Notes under the pieces: model-generated
What the model was told of the DNA's origin: nothing
Database searches by the model: none
What the model saw: the letters and a program-made list of their open reading frames with translations, nothing else
Made by a program: the position numbers and the translations under genes
Assembly (NCBI GenBank): GCA_964653435.1
Contig: CAZZFA010000005.1
Span: 1-64,000 of the forward strand
Length of the DNA: 64,000 bases
Origin: CAZMVY01 sp964653435
GTDB lineage: Bacteria; Planctomycetota; Phycisphaerae; UBA1845; PWPN01
Direction of reading: 5' to 3'
Part shown: in pieces, positions 26,444 through 36,068 of the stretch
Layout: each line of letters opens with the position of its first letter
How positions within the stretch are numbered: the stretch's first letter is position 1

Positions 26444-27444
26444 ATGCGGCCGTGACCGGCGGCACGGGCTTTCTGGGCCGGGTCCTTGTGGGCATACTCG
26501 TCCGGGAGGCGGACTCGGTGCGGGTTCTGGTACGGCGGCCGGCCGACGTGGAGCGCATGCGGTCACTGGGAGCGGCGCCGCACATGGGCGACCTGACCGT
26601 GGCCGGCGGCTGCGACGGGCTGGTACGTCCGGGCGACGTGGTGTTTCATGCGGCGGCCCGCGTGGATGTTCGGGGACGATGGTCCGAGTTCCGCGAGACG
26701 ACCATCGAGGGGACGCGACGGCTCCTCGATGCGGCGCTGCGGGAAAGGCCCGCGCGCTTCGTCTACGTCGGGTCCGGCGGGGTGTATCTGGGCAGCAGGG
26801 CGGCGGGGGGGCGCCCTTCGGTCTGCCCGGCGCGCTACGACCTGTACAGCCGGGCGAAACTCGCTGCGGAAACCATCGTCCGAGAGGAATGCGACCGTGC
26901 GGGTTGCCCCTGGACCATCCTGCGGCTGGGCGTGTTGTACGGCCCGGGCAGCCGGTCGTGGGCACGCTACTTTACCGCATTGCAGCAGGCCGGGTGGCTG
27001 CGCCTGATCGGCGACGGCAACAACCGCATCGCGACGCTGTATATCGAGGACGCTGCCCGGGCGGTTGTGTTGAGCGGGGCGCATCCACGGGCACCCGGCA
27101 GGGTTTATGACGTTGCGAGCGCAGAGCCAGTGACGCAACGGCAGTTCGTCAACGGCCTCGCGGTGGCGTTCGGGTTGCCGCCCGTGAGACGTGCGGTAAA
27201 CCCTCGAGTGGCGCGGCTGGCCGCGTGGCTCGCCGAGAATGTGGCCCGCCTCACCGGTCGCGAGCCGGCGATCCATCGGGCCATGATCGATTACGTCGGA
27301 ATCGATCAGGTCCTCGATGCGACGGCCATCCGCGCCGAGCTGGGCTGGGAGCCCAAGGTTACCTTCGCAGAGGGCCTGCATCGCACGGCAGAGTGGTATC
27401 AACGCGAGCGCCTCGCCCGCCTTACCGGGGCTGCCGCTGGGTAG
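26440..27444 (+). CDS. NAD-dependent epimerase/3beta-HSD-like dehydrogenase
   Basis: The 334-residue protein has an N-terminal Rossmann motif GGTGFLG (7-13), the extended-SDR catalytic YSRAK with Y136 and K140, and a preceding YVGSGGVYLG that supplies the serine. The C-terminal region resembles 3-beta-hydroxysteroid dehydrogenase/OleD-type members (TAIRAELGWEPKVTFAEGLHRTAEWY). Together with the FabH-like and ICMT-like genes this recalls enzymes that reduce a condensed beta-keto intermediate, but that link is inference. The start at 26440 overlaps the upstream stop by four bases. Confidence 0.85.
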   Translation: MNAAVTGGTGFLGRVLVGILVREADSVRVLVRRPADVERMRSLGAAPHMGDLTVAGGCDGLVRPGDVVFHAAARVDVRGRWSEFRETTIEGTRRLLDAALRERPARFVYVGSGGVYLGSRAAGGRPSVCPARYDLYSRAKLAAETIVREECDRAGCPWTILRLGVLYGPGSRSWARYFTALQQAGWLRLIGDGNNRIATLYIEDAARAVVLSGAHPRAPGRVYDVASAEPVTQRQFVNGLAVAFGLPPVRRAVNPRVARLAAWLAENVARLTGREPAIHRAMIDYVGIDQVLDATAIRAELGWEPKVTFAEGLHRTAEWYQRERLARLTGAAAG

Positions 27445-27468
27445 ACCTCAGGAACGCGAGGAAGCCGA

Positions 27469-28305
27469 ATGGCAGATGACTCAGACGTTTCCGCAAGACC
27501 GCCGGATCTCGCGACCGAGATGTGCCGCGCACGCCTCGCGGCGGATACACGGCCGGCGATCCAGGGTTTGCTGCTGCTCGACGCGACCGTGCGGCTCGTT
27601 ATCTGGTCCGGCGCCATCGTGCTGACGACACTCGTGTTCAGCATCTGCGGCCTGTGGCCCGGTCGCCTCCCATCGCGTGCGGAGGTCGGCGTCGCCTTGC
27701 TCTGGGGCCTCTGCGCGTACGGATGGGTCCTGCTCTACAACGTCATCTACGTGGCGGAACTGGCGGTCCTACGGTTGTTTCTGCCGACGCCGGCGGAAGG
27801 CGAGTACCGGCTGGTGCCCGGTGGCCCGGTAGATCGACAATTGGTCTGGGCTTCTCTGATCGGCGTCCTGGTGAAGGCGCGCTACGAGGCGCCCTTCCCC
27901 GGATTCCTGGTGCATCACGTGACGAGCCTCCCGCCGATGCGGTGGCTGGTCAACCGCGCGTTCCGGCTGAAGTCACAATCCTGTAACGTAACCGACCCGC
28001 TCATCATGGATCCGCACCTGGTTACGATCGGGCGAAACGTCGTGATCGGTCTGGGCGCCGTCATCACGGGCCACATTCAGGATCGGGAGAGAATCGTTTT
28101 CAAGCGGACGATCGTGGAAGACAACGTGATCATCGGCGGTCAGTCCGGCGTGCTCTGCGGGGCGCACATCAAGTCGGGTGCGGTCATCGGAGCTCATGCC
28201 GTTGTGCTGCCGGACACCGTCGTGGGGCCTGATGAGTTCTGGGCGGGCGTTCCGGCGAGGAAGATCCGCGATCTGCCGCCGCTCGGGGCGGAAAGGGCCG
28301 TATGA
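27469..28305 (+). CDS. Membrane-anchored hexapeptide-repeat (left-handed beta-helix) protein
   Basis: The 278-residue protein starts with two membrane helices (about 40-65 and 72-102). A C-terminal left-handed parallel beta-helix follows (about 165-265) built from hexapeptide repeats such as LVTIGRNVVIGLGAVITGHI and VEDNVIIGGQSGVLCGAHIKSGAVIGAHAVVLPDTVV, ending with the acyltransferase-type VPARKI. Many members transfer acyl groups from CoA or ACP. A catalytic histidine cannot be assigned with confidence. It follows the epimerase gene by 24 bp with GCGAGGAAG before the ATG, so it belongs to the same operon. Confidence 0.75.
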   Translation: MADDSDVSARPPDLATEMCRARLAADTRPAIQGLLLLDATVRLVIWSGAIVLTTLVFSICGLWPGRLPSRAEVGVALLWGLCAYGWVLLYNVIYVAELAVLRLFLPTPAEGEYRLVPGGPVDRQLVWASLIGVLVKARYEAPFPGFLVHHVTSLPPMRWLVNRAFRLKSQSCNVTDPLIMDPHLVTIGRNVVIGLGAVITGHIQDRERIVFKRTIVEDNVIIGGQSGVLCGAHIKSGAVIGAHAVVLPDTVVGPDEFWAGVPARKIRDLPPLGAERAV

Positions 28306-28324
28306 TGGCGAGCGCGGAGCGAGC

Positions 28325-30172
28325 ATGAATCAGCCTGCCTCCACCGCACCCGATCGCGACACCCAGCGGCAGGTACCGGTTCTGCGAACCGTGTCGTCAT
28401 GGGGCCGCCGAAGGCTCGCGCTGGCGGTGCTGTTGCTTGCCTGCGGCGTCGCGAACAACGCGCATTCGCTCGGGTGGGGCTTCATCTATGACGATTATGG
28501 CCACCAGATCGTCCTGCGCCATCCGGACCTGCGCGGCTACATGCAGCCCTGGGACCTGTACGATTTCGGCGAGCAGCCCGGTCCCGGGCAACCGCTCTAC
28601 GAGCGGGGCCTCTACCCGTGGTGGACCGACCCGGACTTCAAGCTCCGGTTCTTCCGGCCCGTGACAAGCCTCAGCATCTGGCTCGATTATCGACTCTTCG
28701 GAGACTGGGCCCCCGGGTATCACATCACGAGTCTGACACTCTTCGGCGTCTTTCTTGCTCTGGTCCTGAAGCTCTTCCACGATCTCGGCGTGCCGCCGAC
28801 GGCGGCGCTGTGGGCGCTGGCAATCCTGGCGCTCGACGATATCCACGTGATGCCGGTGGGGTGGATCGCAAACCGAAACACTGTGCTGGCGGCCCTGTTA
28901 ACCGTAATGACGGTGCTCGCCGTCCACCACCATCGACGTACCGGACGGTCGCGGTACCTGATGCTGGCCGTCGTGAGCTTTCTGCTCGGCTGCGGATCGA
29001 AGGAATCCGGCCTCATCGCATGGCCGCTGGCAGCTTTCTATCTGCTGCTGGTCGAGCGTAGCGAGGGCCGTACCGTTCGAGCCAGCCTGCGCCGGCTCGT
29101 GCGATCGCCCGTCGTGTGGACGCTGGGCGCCGCCGCGGGCGGCTTTCTGGCATTCTATCTCGCGGCGGGTTACGGAGCGCGGTCGGCGATGTATGCAACG
29201 CCCTGGGGCAATCCGGCGGAGTACCTGAGACGACTGTTGATGCTGGCGGTATTCGCGCCGGCGAGTCTGTTCTTCGGCTACGCGTATGACACGATTGCGG
29301 CGGCGCCCGGTCTGACGCGGCCGATGCTGTGCGTGTGGGGCCCGCTCGTGGCGGCGTCCGCCGTGATCCTTTTCCGCACCGTTCGCTTCACGACGCTGTC
29401 CGTGTTCGCGCTCGGCTGGATGATTCTTTCGCTGCCGCCGGAGGCGGGCGCGGACCCCTCGGACCGCCTCTTCATGACGGCAGAGATCGGCAGCGCCCTG
29501 CTGATCGGGTTATTCTTCGAGAAGCTCGGCCGGTGGCGCGATCGGTGGCGCGAGCGCCACTACGCGCGGGTGGCATTGGCGGGGCTCTGGCTCCTGGTGG
29601 CGATACCGGGCTCCTTCGCCATGACGATCGTGCGCGACAGGGTATTCAGCGGCATGGCCCGCGACGACCGTGCGGCCGTCGCCTCCGCCGAGATCGATCG
29701 CAGCGGGCCGGAGCCGCGCACCGTGCTGCTGGTCAACAGCCCGTCGGCGATGCTCGGCATGTTGTTTCTTCCGACCTGGCGGGTGTTCCACGACGATACG
29801 GACGTGCGGCTCTTCGCCTTGCAGATGGGCCGCCGACCCCTCTTGTGGACGCGCAACTCCGACCGCGTGATGACGCTTACGAGCCGAGGGACGGCGTTCA
29901 CCGACAACCAGTGCGAACGGCTGTTCCGTACGCTCCGCGAGCCGCCTCCGCCGGGGAGCGTGTATCGCACCGCCGCGTTCATCGCGACGGTGACGCAGAC
30001 GGAGCCGAGGGGGGTTCGCTCCGTTCGCTTCGAGTTTCCCGGAAGCCTCGACGACCCGGCATACTGCTTCCTCGCCTGGAAGGACGGGCGGCTTCGGCGG
30101 ATGACGCCGCCGCGAATCGGCGAGACGCTCTCGTTGCCGCCCGTACCGCCGACGGGGGCGTTTGCGCCGTAA
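28325..30172 (+). CDS. Multi-pass membrane protein, GT-C glycosyltransferase-like
   Basis: The 615-residue protein has about ten predicted membrane helices between residues 28 and 440 and a soluble C-terminal domain of ~170 residues. The first external loop contains YDDYGHQI (about residue 58) and RFFRPVTS, the kind of acidic loop that carries the catalytic Asp in GT-C enzymes using lipid-linked sugars. Such enzymes glycosylate proteins, lipids or polymers outside the membrane. The donor is unknown. ATG 28325 has GGAGCGAG upstream and lies 19 bp after the hexapeptide gene. An alternative is a non-catalytic membrane protein of the same fold. Confidence 0.7.
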   Translation: MNQPASTAPDRDTQRQVPVLRTVSSWGRRRLALAVLLLACGVANNAHSLGWGFIYDDYGHQIVLRHPDLRGYMQPWDLYDFGEQPGPGQPLYERGLYPWWTDPDFKLRFFRPVTSLSIWLDYRLFGDWAPGYHITSLTLFGVFLALVLKLFHDLGVPPTAALWALAILALDDIHVMPVGWIANRNTVLAALLTVMTVLAVHHHRRTGRSRYLMLAVVSFLLGCGSKESGLIAWPLAAFYLLLVERSEGRTVRASLRRLVRSPVVWTLGAAAGGFLAFYLAAGYGARSAMYATPWGNPAEYLRRLLMLAVFAPASLFFGYAYDTIAAAPGLTRPMLCVWGPLVAASAVILFRTVRFTTLSVFALGWMILSLPPEAGADPSDRLFMTAEIGSALLIGLFFEKLGRWRDRWRERHYARVALAGLWLLVAIPGSFAMTIVRDRVFSGMARDDRAAVASAEIDRSGPEPRTVLLVNSPSAMLGMLFLPTWRVFHDDTDVRLFALQMGRRPLLWTRNSDRVMTLTSRGTAFTDNQCERLFRTLREPPPPGSVYRTAAFIATVTQTEPRGVRSVRFEFPGSLDDPAYCFLAWKDGRLRRMTPPRIGETLSLPPVPPTGAFAP

Positions 30173-30201
30173 CAGGAGGCATTGGCTGAAAGGAGATTCC
30201 C

Positions 30202-31761
30202 GTGAGACCACGCGCAAGGACACTCTTCTTCGTGCTGCTTACCGCCGGCCTGATGAGCTGCGCGGAACGGCGGCCAGACCGCTCGGGGCCGGCGGCACTC
30301 GCCCCCGCGGCCCGCGCCCCGGCGATTCGCAGGCTCGCAAGCGACCTGGACGCGATCTTCGACCAGCCGAAGTACGCCTGCGCCTACTGGGGCGTTCGGG
30401 TGGAGTGTCTCGACGGGGAGGTGCTGTATGACCGCCTGGGCGCCAAACAGTTCACGCCCGCCTCAAACATGAAGCTGCTTACGACGGCCGCCGCCCTCGA
30501 ACTGCTCGGGGCCGGGTTTACCTACGAGACCCGACTGGAGGCGGTCGGCACGCTCGCCGAGGATGGCACGCTCGTCGGCGACCTGGTGATCGTCGGTTCG
30601 GGCGATCCGTCGCTGGGCGCCTGGCATCCCGACGAGAATCGCGACAGCCGCCAACTGCTGGGCGACTGGGCGGCGAAGGTCAAAGCCGCCGGCATTCACG
30701 CAATCACCGGCGACGTCATCGGGGACGGGCGCTGTTTTACGAGCGAGTCCTATTGCGAGTACTGGAACTACGGTGATCTGCATTTCTGGTATGCCGCCGG
30801 ACCGAGCGGCCTGGCTATCGAGGAGAATGCGTACCGGATCCTCATCCGGCCAGGCTCAAAGATCGGTGACCCGGCCGTGCTTCGTATCTCGCCGGAGACC
30901 TCCTACATTACGATCCTCAACGACACCCGGACCGTCGCAGCCGGCGGGGCAAGCACGGCCGACAGCGTACCATGCAATACCGAGGGCAACACCCGCCGTT
31001 TCGTGGGAACGATCGCCCTCGACAAGAAGGAGATCCGGGAGCGCGGCTCGGTGTGGGACGGTGCCCGGTACGCAGCCTGCCTGCTCGCGGAGGAACTCGC
31101 CCGCCAAGGCGTGCGGGTGCAGGGCAGGGCGGTCAACATCCGCATGCTGACCGACCCGGAGCGTATAGACAAGGCCGAGCCCGCCCGGCGACGGGTGCTG
31201 GCTACCGCCGTCTCGCCGCCGCTGCGCGACCTGGTCCGGGTGGTAAACAAGATCAGTCACAACTTCTTCGCCGACCAGATCGTGCGGACGCTCGGCCTCC
31301 GCAGGGAGGGCACCGGCGATTTCGAGAGCGGAGCCAGAGTGGTCCGCGCGTGGCTCAAGAGTATCGGCACACCGGACGCCGAATCGATCCGGATGTACGA
31401 CGGCTCGGGGCTGGCCCGCGACAACGCCGTCCAGCCGAGGCAGATCTGCCATCTCCTGCGATACATGAAGAAATCGGCGCGCGGCGGGGCGGCATTCGTC
31501 GACTCGCTGCCCATCGGAAGCACCGACGGCACCCTCCGCGAACGGCTCAATGACGCGGACACAAAAGGCAACGTCAGGGCCAAGACGGGCTACATCGGGC
31601 ACGTACGATGCCTTTCCGGATACGTCACCGACGCGGACGGGGATGACCTGGTCTTCTCGATGATGTGCAACCAGTACACGGTGCCGACAAGCGAGGTAAA
31701 CGCCTCACAGGACGCTGCCTGCAGAGTCTTGGCCCGCTTCCGCCGGAAGGGCAGTCGGTGA
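30202..31761 (+). CDS. PBP4-type D-alanyl-D-alanine carboxypeptidase/endopeptidase, lipoprotein
   Basis: This 519-residue peptidase S13 (DacB) family protein trims or cuts peptidoglycan peptides. The three active-site motifs are present: S88-N-M-K91 (SxxK), SHN in VNKISHNFF (SxN) and KTG in RAKTGYIG. The long insert between the first two motifs is typical of PBP4. The N-terminus reads LLTAGLMSC, a lipobox, so the enzyme is probably membrane-anchored instead of free. The GTG at 30202 follows AGGAGA by five bases. It supports the view that this planctomycete has peptidoglycan. Confidence 0.93.
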   Translation: MRPRARTLFFVLLTAGLMSCAERRPDRSGPAALAPAARAPAIRRLASDLDAIFDQPKYACAYWGVRVECLDGEVLYDRLGAKQFTPASNMKLLTTAAALELLGAGFTYETRLEAVGTLAEDGTLVGDLVIVGSGDPSLGAWHPDENRDSRQLLGDWAAKVKAAGIHAITGDVIGDGRCFTSESYCEYWNYGDLHFWYAAGPSGLAIEENAYRILIRPGSKIGDPAVLRISPETSYITILNDTRTVAAGGASTADSVPCNTEGNTRRFVGTIALDKKEIRERGSVWDGARYAACLLAEELARQGVRVQGRAVNIRMLTDPERIDKAEPARRRVLATAVSPPLRDLVRVVNKISHNFFADQIVRTLGLRREGTGDFESGARVVRAWLKSIGTPDAESIRMYDGSGLARDNAVQPRQICHLLRYMKKSARGGAAFVDSLPIGSTDGTLRERLNDADTKGNVRAKTGYIGHVRCLSGYVTDADGDDLVFSMMCNQYTVPTSEVNASQDAACRVLARFRRKGSR

Positions 31762-32011
31762 GCGATTCACGCAACGCCATTCCGCGACGGAAACAGCAGG
31801 GCTGGAACCCCCACGAGCGGACCGGATCGTAGAAAGCATACCATCCGCTCATCGAAGCCGTCCTGCACCGGCGATTCGCCGCGCGGTCATGCAAGATTCC
31901 CGGCGGAGTTGCGTTATACTGTGCGGCGGGGCGAGGCCGACGTACCGGCGGTTCCGGGGCTGCCAGCTCTGCGCCGAATCGCGTTACTGCACCGGCAACG
32001 TTGGAGGTACG

Positions 32012-33199
32012 ATGTGTGATGTGGCGGGCGGGCGTATGTCGTCGCATGAGCGGAGCAGGTTGTCGACCGTGAAACAGGCGTCGCCCGGGGGGGCGTTCGT
32101 GGTGGCCGCCGGCCCGGCAGGCACCGGTGCGGCTACGGCCGCCGGCGATGCATACGCACGGATTGCCGATCTGCTTCGCAGGGACGGCCTGGAAATCGTG
32201 CACGAACGGGTTTTCGGAAGCCTGAGCGCGCAGGCCGCCGTGATGACCGCGAGGCGCGAGGTTCTTCGGACCGCCGGTATCGACCCCGACGGCCCCATAA
32301 CATACCTGCAGGGCCGACCGCCCTGGGGCGAAGGCTTCGCGGGCACGATCATTCACGCGGTGTCGTCCGCCGGCCCGGCGGCTAACGTCCGTGTGCTGAG
32401 CGACGACGAGCACCCGTGCGGACGCACCTGGCAGAGCGACGGCATTACGTTCATCATTCTGCAGGACGTCCGCGGTGTGGCAAAGGCGGGCTCGGACAAC
32501 TGCCCGGCGTCTCAGGCCCGACGCGCCATGGAACGGGCTGATCGTCTCCTGCGGGCGAACGGCGCGAGCTACCGCAACACCGTCCGAACCTGGTTCTATC
32601 TGTCGGACATCCTCGCCTGGTACCCCGAGTTCAATCACGTTCGAAACGCCACGTATGGCCGGTTCAACCTCCTGCCCGAGGACGGTCGGCCGCCGACGCT
32701 TCCGGCGAGCACGGGCATTCGCGCCGATCATCCCGGCGGCGCGGCATGTGTGCTGGACCTGCTTGCGGCGGTGGCCCCGGATGCCGGCGAACCGGCCGTG
32801 CGGTTCCTGCGCAACCCGCGGCAGCAGGACGCATTTCGATACGGCTCGGCGTTCTCGCGGTGCGCCGTCGTCCGGGGGCCGCGGGAGACCCTGATCGAGC
32901 TATCGGGCACGGCGGCGATCGACGAAGCGGGCAACAGCCTTTACCCCGGCGACATCCGATCCCAGGTGCGCGCCACGCTGGACAAGGTCGCCGTGCTGCT
33001 GGCGCAGACAGGGGCCTCGCTCCAGGATATCGGTGCCGCCACGATCTTTGTGAAGAACGGTGCAGATGCGGACGCAGCCCGCGCGGTCATGGCGGATGCC
33101 GGGCTCGCGGAACTGCCGGCGGTGTGGGTTGTGGCCGACGTCTGTCGCGACGAACTGCTGTTCGAGATCGACGCGGAAGCATGCCTGCCGACCAACTGA
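32012..33199 (+). CDS. Rid/chorismatase-like trimer-fold protein
   Basis: The 395-residue protein resembles the RidA superfamily and especially the FkbO/Hyg5/XanB2 chorismatase branch. An N-terminal domain (about 20-150) carries YARIADLLRRDGLEIVHERVFG. A C-terminal Rid domain (about 155-390) includes RTWFYLSDILAWYPEFNHVRNATYGRF and QVRATLDKVAVLLAQTGASLQDIGAATIFVKN. Chorismatases cleave chorismate to hydroxybenzoate or dihydroxy-cyclohexadiene products; without a match to catalytic residues that role is only possible. ATG 32012 has GGAGG at 32003-32007; an internal ATG at 32036 also fits. It stands alone, 250 bp after the DacB-like gene. Confidence 0.65.
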   Translation: MCDVAGGRMSSHERSRLSTVKQASPGGAFVVAAGPAGTGAATAAGDAYARIADLLRRDGLEIVHERVFGSLSAQAAVMTARREVLRTAGIDPDGPITYLQGRPPWGEGFAGTIIHAVSSAGPAANVRVLSDDEHPCGRTWQSDGITFIILQDVRGVAKAGSDNCPASQARRAMERADRLLRANGASYRNTVRTWFYLSDILAWYPEFNHVRNATYGRFNLLPEDGRPPTLPASTGIRADHPGGAACVLDLLAAVAPDAGEPAVRFLRNPRQQDAFRYGSAFSRCAVVRGPRETLIELSGTAAIDEAGNSLYPGDIRSQVRATLDKVAVLLAQTGASLQDIGAATIFVKNGADADAARAVMADAGLAELPAVWVVADVCRDELLFEIDAEACLPTN

Positions 33200-33466
33200 C
33201 CGGCAGGCTGCCGGGCCCTGCACTGCCACAAACGCGCGACCGGTTCGGGCCCTGTCTGATAATCCCGACCCGGTCACGATGTTCTCATCCGCGCTATCTG
33301 CCGCCCGCCGGGGCGAGTATAATGAGTATTGCACGAGGTGAGGATTAACGATTCCAGGAGAAGGCGCTTTCGCGGTGCCGACGCCGGAAAGCGCTGCCGC
33401 CTGCGACCGCCGGGCGATCCGGCGGTTTCGCAAGAAGGCGTTTCGCAGCGCCGCGGGGGGCAGAAC

Positions 33467-34861
33467 ATGCGGGAAAGGGCTCAGGTGCGGCGGATGATGC
33501 GGTATCCTGTCATCCTTGCGATGTGGCTCGCGATCGGCACGCCGGCGATCGGCGCGGATGATCCGCCGAGCCTGGCGCTGCTCGACTATATGGCACATCG
33601 GGATGCGCCGACGTCCCCGGACCTCCTCGGTATGCCCGACGAAACGCCGATCCCGCTGCAAACGCCTGCCGGTTCGACCCGCCCGTGTGCCACGGTATTC
33701 GGCTATCTTCCGTACTGGGAGAGCGCGCAATACCTCCGCTACGACCTGCTGACCCATGTGGCATGCTTTTCCGTCGAGGTAAACAGCGACGGCACGCTCG
33801 GCAACTCCCACGGATGGCCCTGGACCGCCGTCATCAACGCCGCGCACAGCAACGGCGTCAAGGTCATTCTCGTCGCAACCCTGATGGACGGAACGGCCAT
33901 CGACACGCTCATCACCAATCCCACATACACCAACCGGTTCTTCGAGAATATCAAGGCCAAGATGATCCAGGGCAGTGCCGACGGCCTGAATATCGACTTC
34001 GAAAGCAGCGCCGATCTCTGGAAGTCGCACATCAACGCCTTCATGGCCAGTCTGACCGCCTACATGCACACGGCGCTGCCGGGTTGCGAGGTGACGTTTG
34101 CCGGGCCCGCCGTGAACTGGCGCGGTGCGTTCGACCTGCTCGGGCTGGCGAACAGTTGCGACGGCATCTTCATTATGGGCTATGCATTCGCGGGCAGTTG
34201 GAGTACCACCACGGGCCCCAACGCACCGCTGACGGGCGGGTCCATCAACATCACCAACACCGTCCTGACTCAGTATGCTGCCGTGACACAGAGCAATCCG
34301 CGGAAGCTCATCCTGGGCGTGCCGTACTACGGCGGCCACTGGACCACGACAAGCGACCAGCCCCGCGCTACCGTGACCGCGTGGGTCGGCTCGACGCGGT
34401 TTCGCGACGACGAAGGAAAGGCCGCATACTACGGCGTTCTGTGGGACGCGGTTTCGCAGACCCCCTGGTATCGATGGAACGACGGACAGAAGTGGCACCA
34501 GGTCTGGTACGACAACGCGCAAAGCCTGGGGCTGAAGTACGACCTTGCGGAGAACTACGGCCTGCAGGGCGTGGGCATGTGGGCACTCGGCTACGATGGC
34601 AGCCGCAGCGAACTGTGGGACGAGCTGGCGCGACACTTCGGCCCCGGCTGTCTGGTCGCAAGCGACTTCGACGCGGATCGGGACGTCGATGTGTCGGACT
34701 TCGCCTTCCTGCAGGCCTGTTTCAATGGTCCGAACCGTCCGTGGTCCCGGCCCGACTGCGGCCCGGCCGACCTCGATGGCGATGGCGACGTGGATCTCGC
34801 CGACTTCTCGCGTTTTCAAAGCTGTTTTCGCGGTCCCAACCGCCCGCCCGCGTGCCGGTGA
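33467..34861 (+). CDS. Secreted GH18 chitinase-like protein with dockerin-like tail
   Basis: The 464-residue protein has a signal peptide (YPVILAMWLAIGTPAIGA) and a TIM-barrel domain of glycoside hydrolase family 18. The catalytic DxxDxDxE site appears as DGLNIDFES, which keeps the second Asp and the Glu acid. Other family features are FGYLPYWES, GVKVILV, VTFAGPAVNW, GYAFAGSWS, LILGVPYYGG and the C-terminal GVGMWALGYDG. A short linker leads to two dockerin-like EF-hand repeats (DADRDVDVSDF and DGDGDVDLADF), with CFNGPNRP and CFRGPNRPP. Such enzymes act on chitin, peptidoglycan or related GlcNAc polymers. Start 33467 has GGGGGG upstream; 33494 is an alternative. Confidence 0.85.
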   Translation: MRERAQVRRMMRYPVILAMWLAIGTPAIGADDPPSLALLDYMAHRDAPTSPDLLGMPDETPIPLQTPAGSTRPCATVFGYLPYWESAQYLRYDLLTHVACFSVEVNSDGTLGNSHGWPWTAVINAAHSNGVKVILVATLMDGTAIDTLITNPTYTNRFFENIKAKMIQGSADGLNIDFESSADLWKSHINAFMASLTAYMHTALPGCEVTFAGPAVNWRGAFDLLGLANSCDGIFIMGYAFAGSWSTTTGPNAPLTGGSINITNTVLTQYAAVTQSNPRKLILGVPYYGGHWTTTSDQPRATVTAWVGSTRFRDDEGKAAYYGVLWDAVSQTPWYRWNDGQKWHQVWYDNAQSLGLKYDLAENYGLQGVGMWALGYDGSRSELWDELARHFGPGCLVASDFDADRDVDVSDFAFLQACFNGPNRPWSRPDCGPADLDGDGDVDLADFSRFQSCFRGPNRPPACR

Positions 34862-35063
34862 CGCCGTTCCCGGGGTAGCGCGGTCCTGCATCCGATGCAG
34901 GCCGCCGGGGATCCTCTGCCGCGTCTGCGGGGTTTACCCGTCATAGCCGGGGGACGCTTCGCCATAACCGGCAAACGAGCCACGTGTGGCGCAACCAGCG
35001 ACAGGACAACAGCTTCGGCATGGGCGCGGCGGTGTGATTGTGAACGCGACGAGGGCAGGGGGG

Positions 35064-36068
35064 TCACAGCGGTTCGGTGGGCTCGGCCTGCCGCGTGATC
35101 CGAATCGCCCGGTTGCCCTTGAGTTGTCCGAGGCGGCCAGCGTACTTGTTCTTCCCTTCGACCTGGATAATGATCTCGGCCTTCGTGGGTTTTTCGGTTC
35201 TGACAATGTCACCGGGCTGGAGATGCATCAATTCGTTGACCGTGATGCTGGTTTCCGCGAGGAACGCGCGGAGGTTCACCGCAGCGGAGCGAAGCTGCGA
35301 TGTCATCCTCTGGACCTGGTCCTGATTCGTCGCCTTGCGCTGATACGCCAGCCAGCTCTGCGTCGCCAGTTTCCCGATCACCGGCTCGATCACATTGAAC
35401 GGGATACACAGGCTCATCGTGCCCGCCCGCTGGCCCATCTTGATCTCGAGGCCCATGACCACGACGACCTCGTTCGGCGCAACGATCTGCACCAGGTGCG
35501 GGTTCGACTCGGTCTCCGACACCTCGAACTGCACCTCGATCAGGCTCGACCACACCTCCGTCAGATTGTCCAGAGCCCGGTCGGTGATCTGCTTCACCAG
35601 CCGCCACTCAATCGCCGTCAGCGGCCGCTGCGGAATGAACATCTCCGCATTCGAGCCCCCCAGAAGGCGGTCGATGATCGGGTAGATGATCAGCGGGCTG
35701 ATCTCCAGGCACATCTGGCCTTCGAGCGGGGGGGCCGAGAGCAGATTGAAACACGTCGGGTTCGGCAGCGAATGGATGAACTCGCTGTACGTCAGTTGTT
35801 CGGCCGTTGCCACCCGAACCTCAATGATCGTTCGCAGGAAGCTCGAAAGAGAGGCCCCGAAGTTCCGCGCGAAGCCCTCGTGGATGGCCTCCAGGGCCCG
35901 CATCTGGTCTTTACTGACCCGCTCCGGGCGCTTAAAGTCATATACGCGAACCTCTTGCGATTTCGCGCGAGGTTTCGCGCGACTCTCCGGTTCGGCCTCC
36001 TGCACCTGACCTGCATCCACGGCGGCAAGCAGGGCATCTACTTCGGCTTGATCGAGTACGTCAGCCAT
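35064..36068 (-). CDS. fliM: Flagellar motor switch protein FliM
   Basis: The 334-residue FliM is part of the flagellar C-ring that binds CheY-P and sets rotation direction. The CheY-binding helix is VLDQAEVDALLAAV at residues 4-17. The middle domain (about 45-230) includes LEAIHEGFARNFGASLSSFLR and LEISPLIIYPIIDRLLGG. The C-terminal SpoA/FliN-like domain (about 250-325) includes LQPGDIVRTEKP. The gene is isolated: no other flagellar gene lies within the window on either side, and neighbours are unrelated. Confidence 0.95.
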   Translation of the reverse strand: MADVLDQAEVDALLAAVDAGQVQEAEPESRAKPRAKSQEVRVYDFKRPERVSKDQMRALEAIHEGFARNFGASLSSFLRTIIEVRVATAEQLTYSEFIHSLPNPTCFNLLSAPPLEGQMCLEISPLIIYPIIDRLLGGSNAEMFIPQRPLTAIEWRLVKQITDRALDNLTEVWSSLIEVQFEVSETESNPHLVQIVAPNEVVVVMGLEIKMGQRAGTMSLCIPFNVIEPVIGKLATQSWLAYQRKATNQDQVQRMTSQLRSAAVNLRAFLAETSITVNELMHLQPGDIVRTEKPTKAEIIIQVEGKNKYAGRLGQLKGNRAIRITRQAEPTEPL

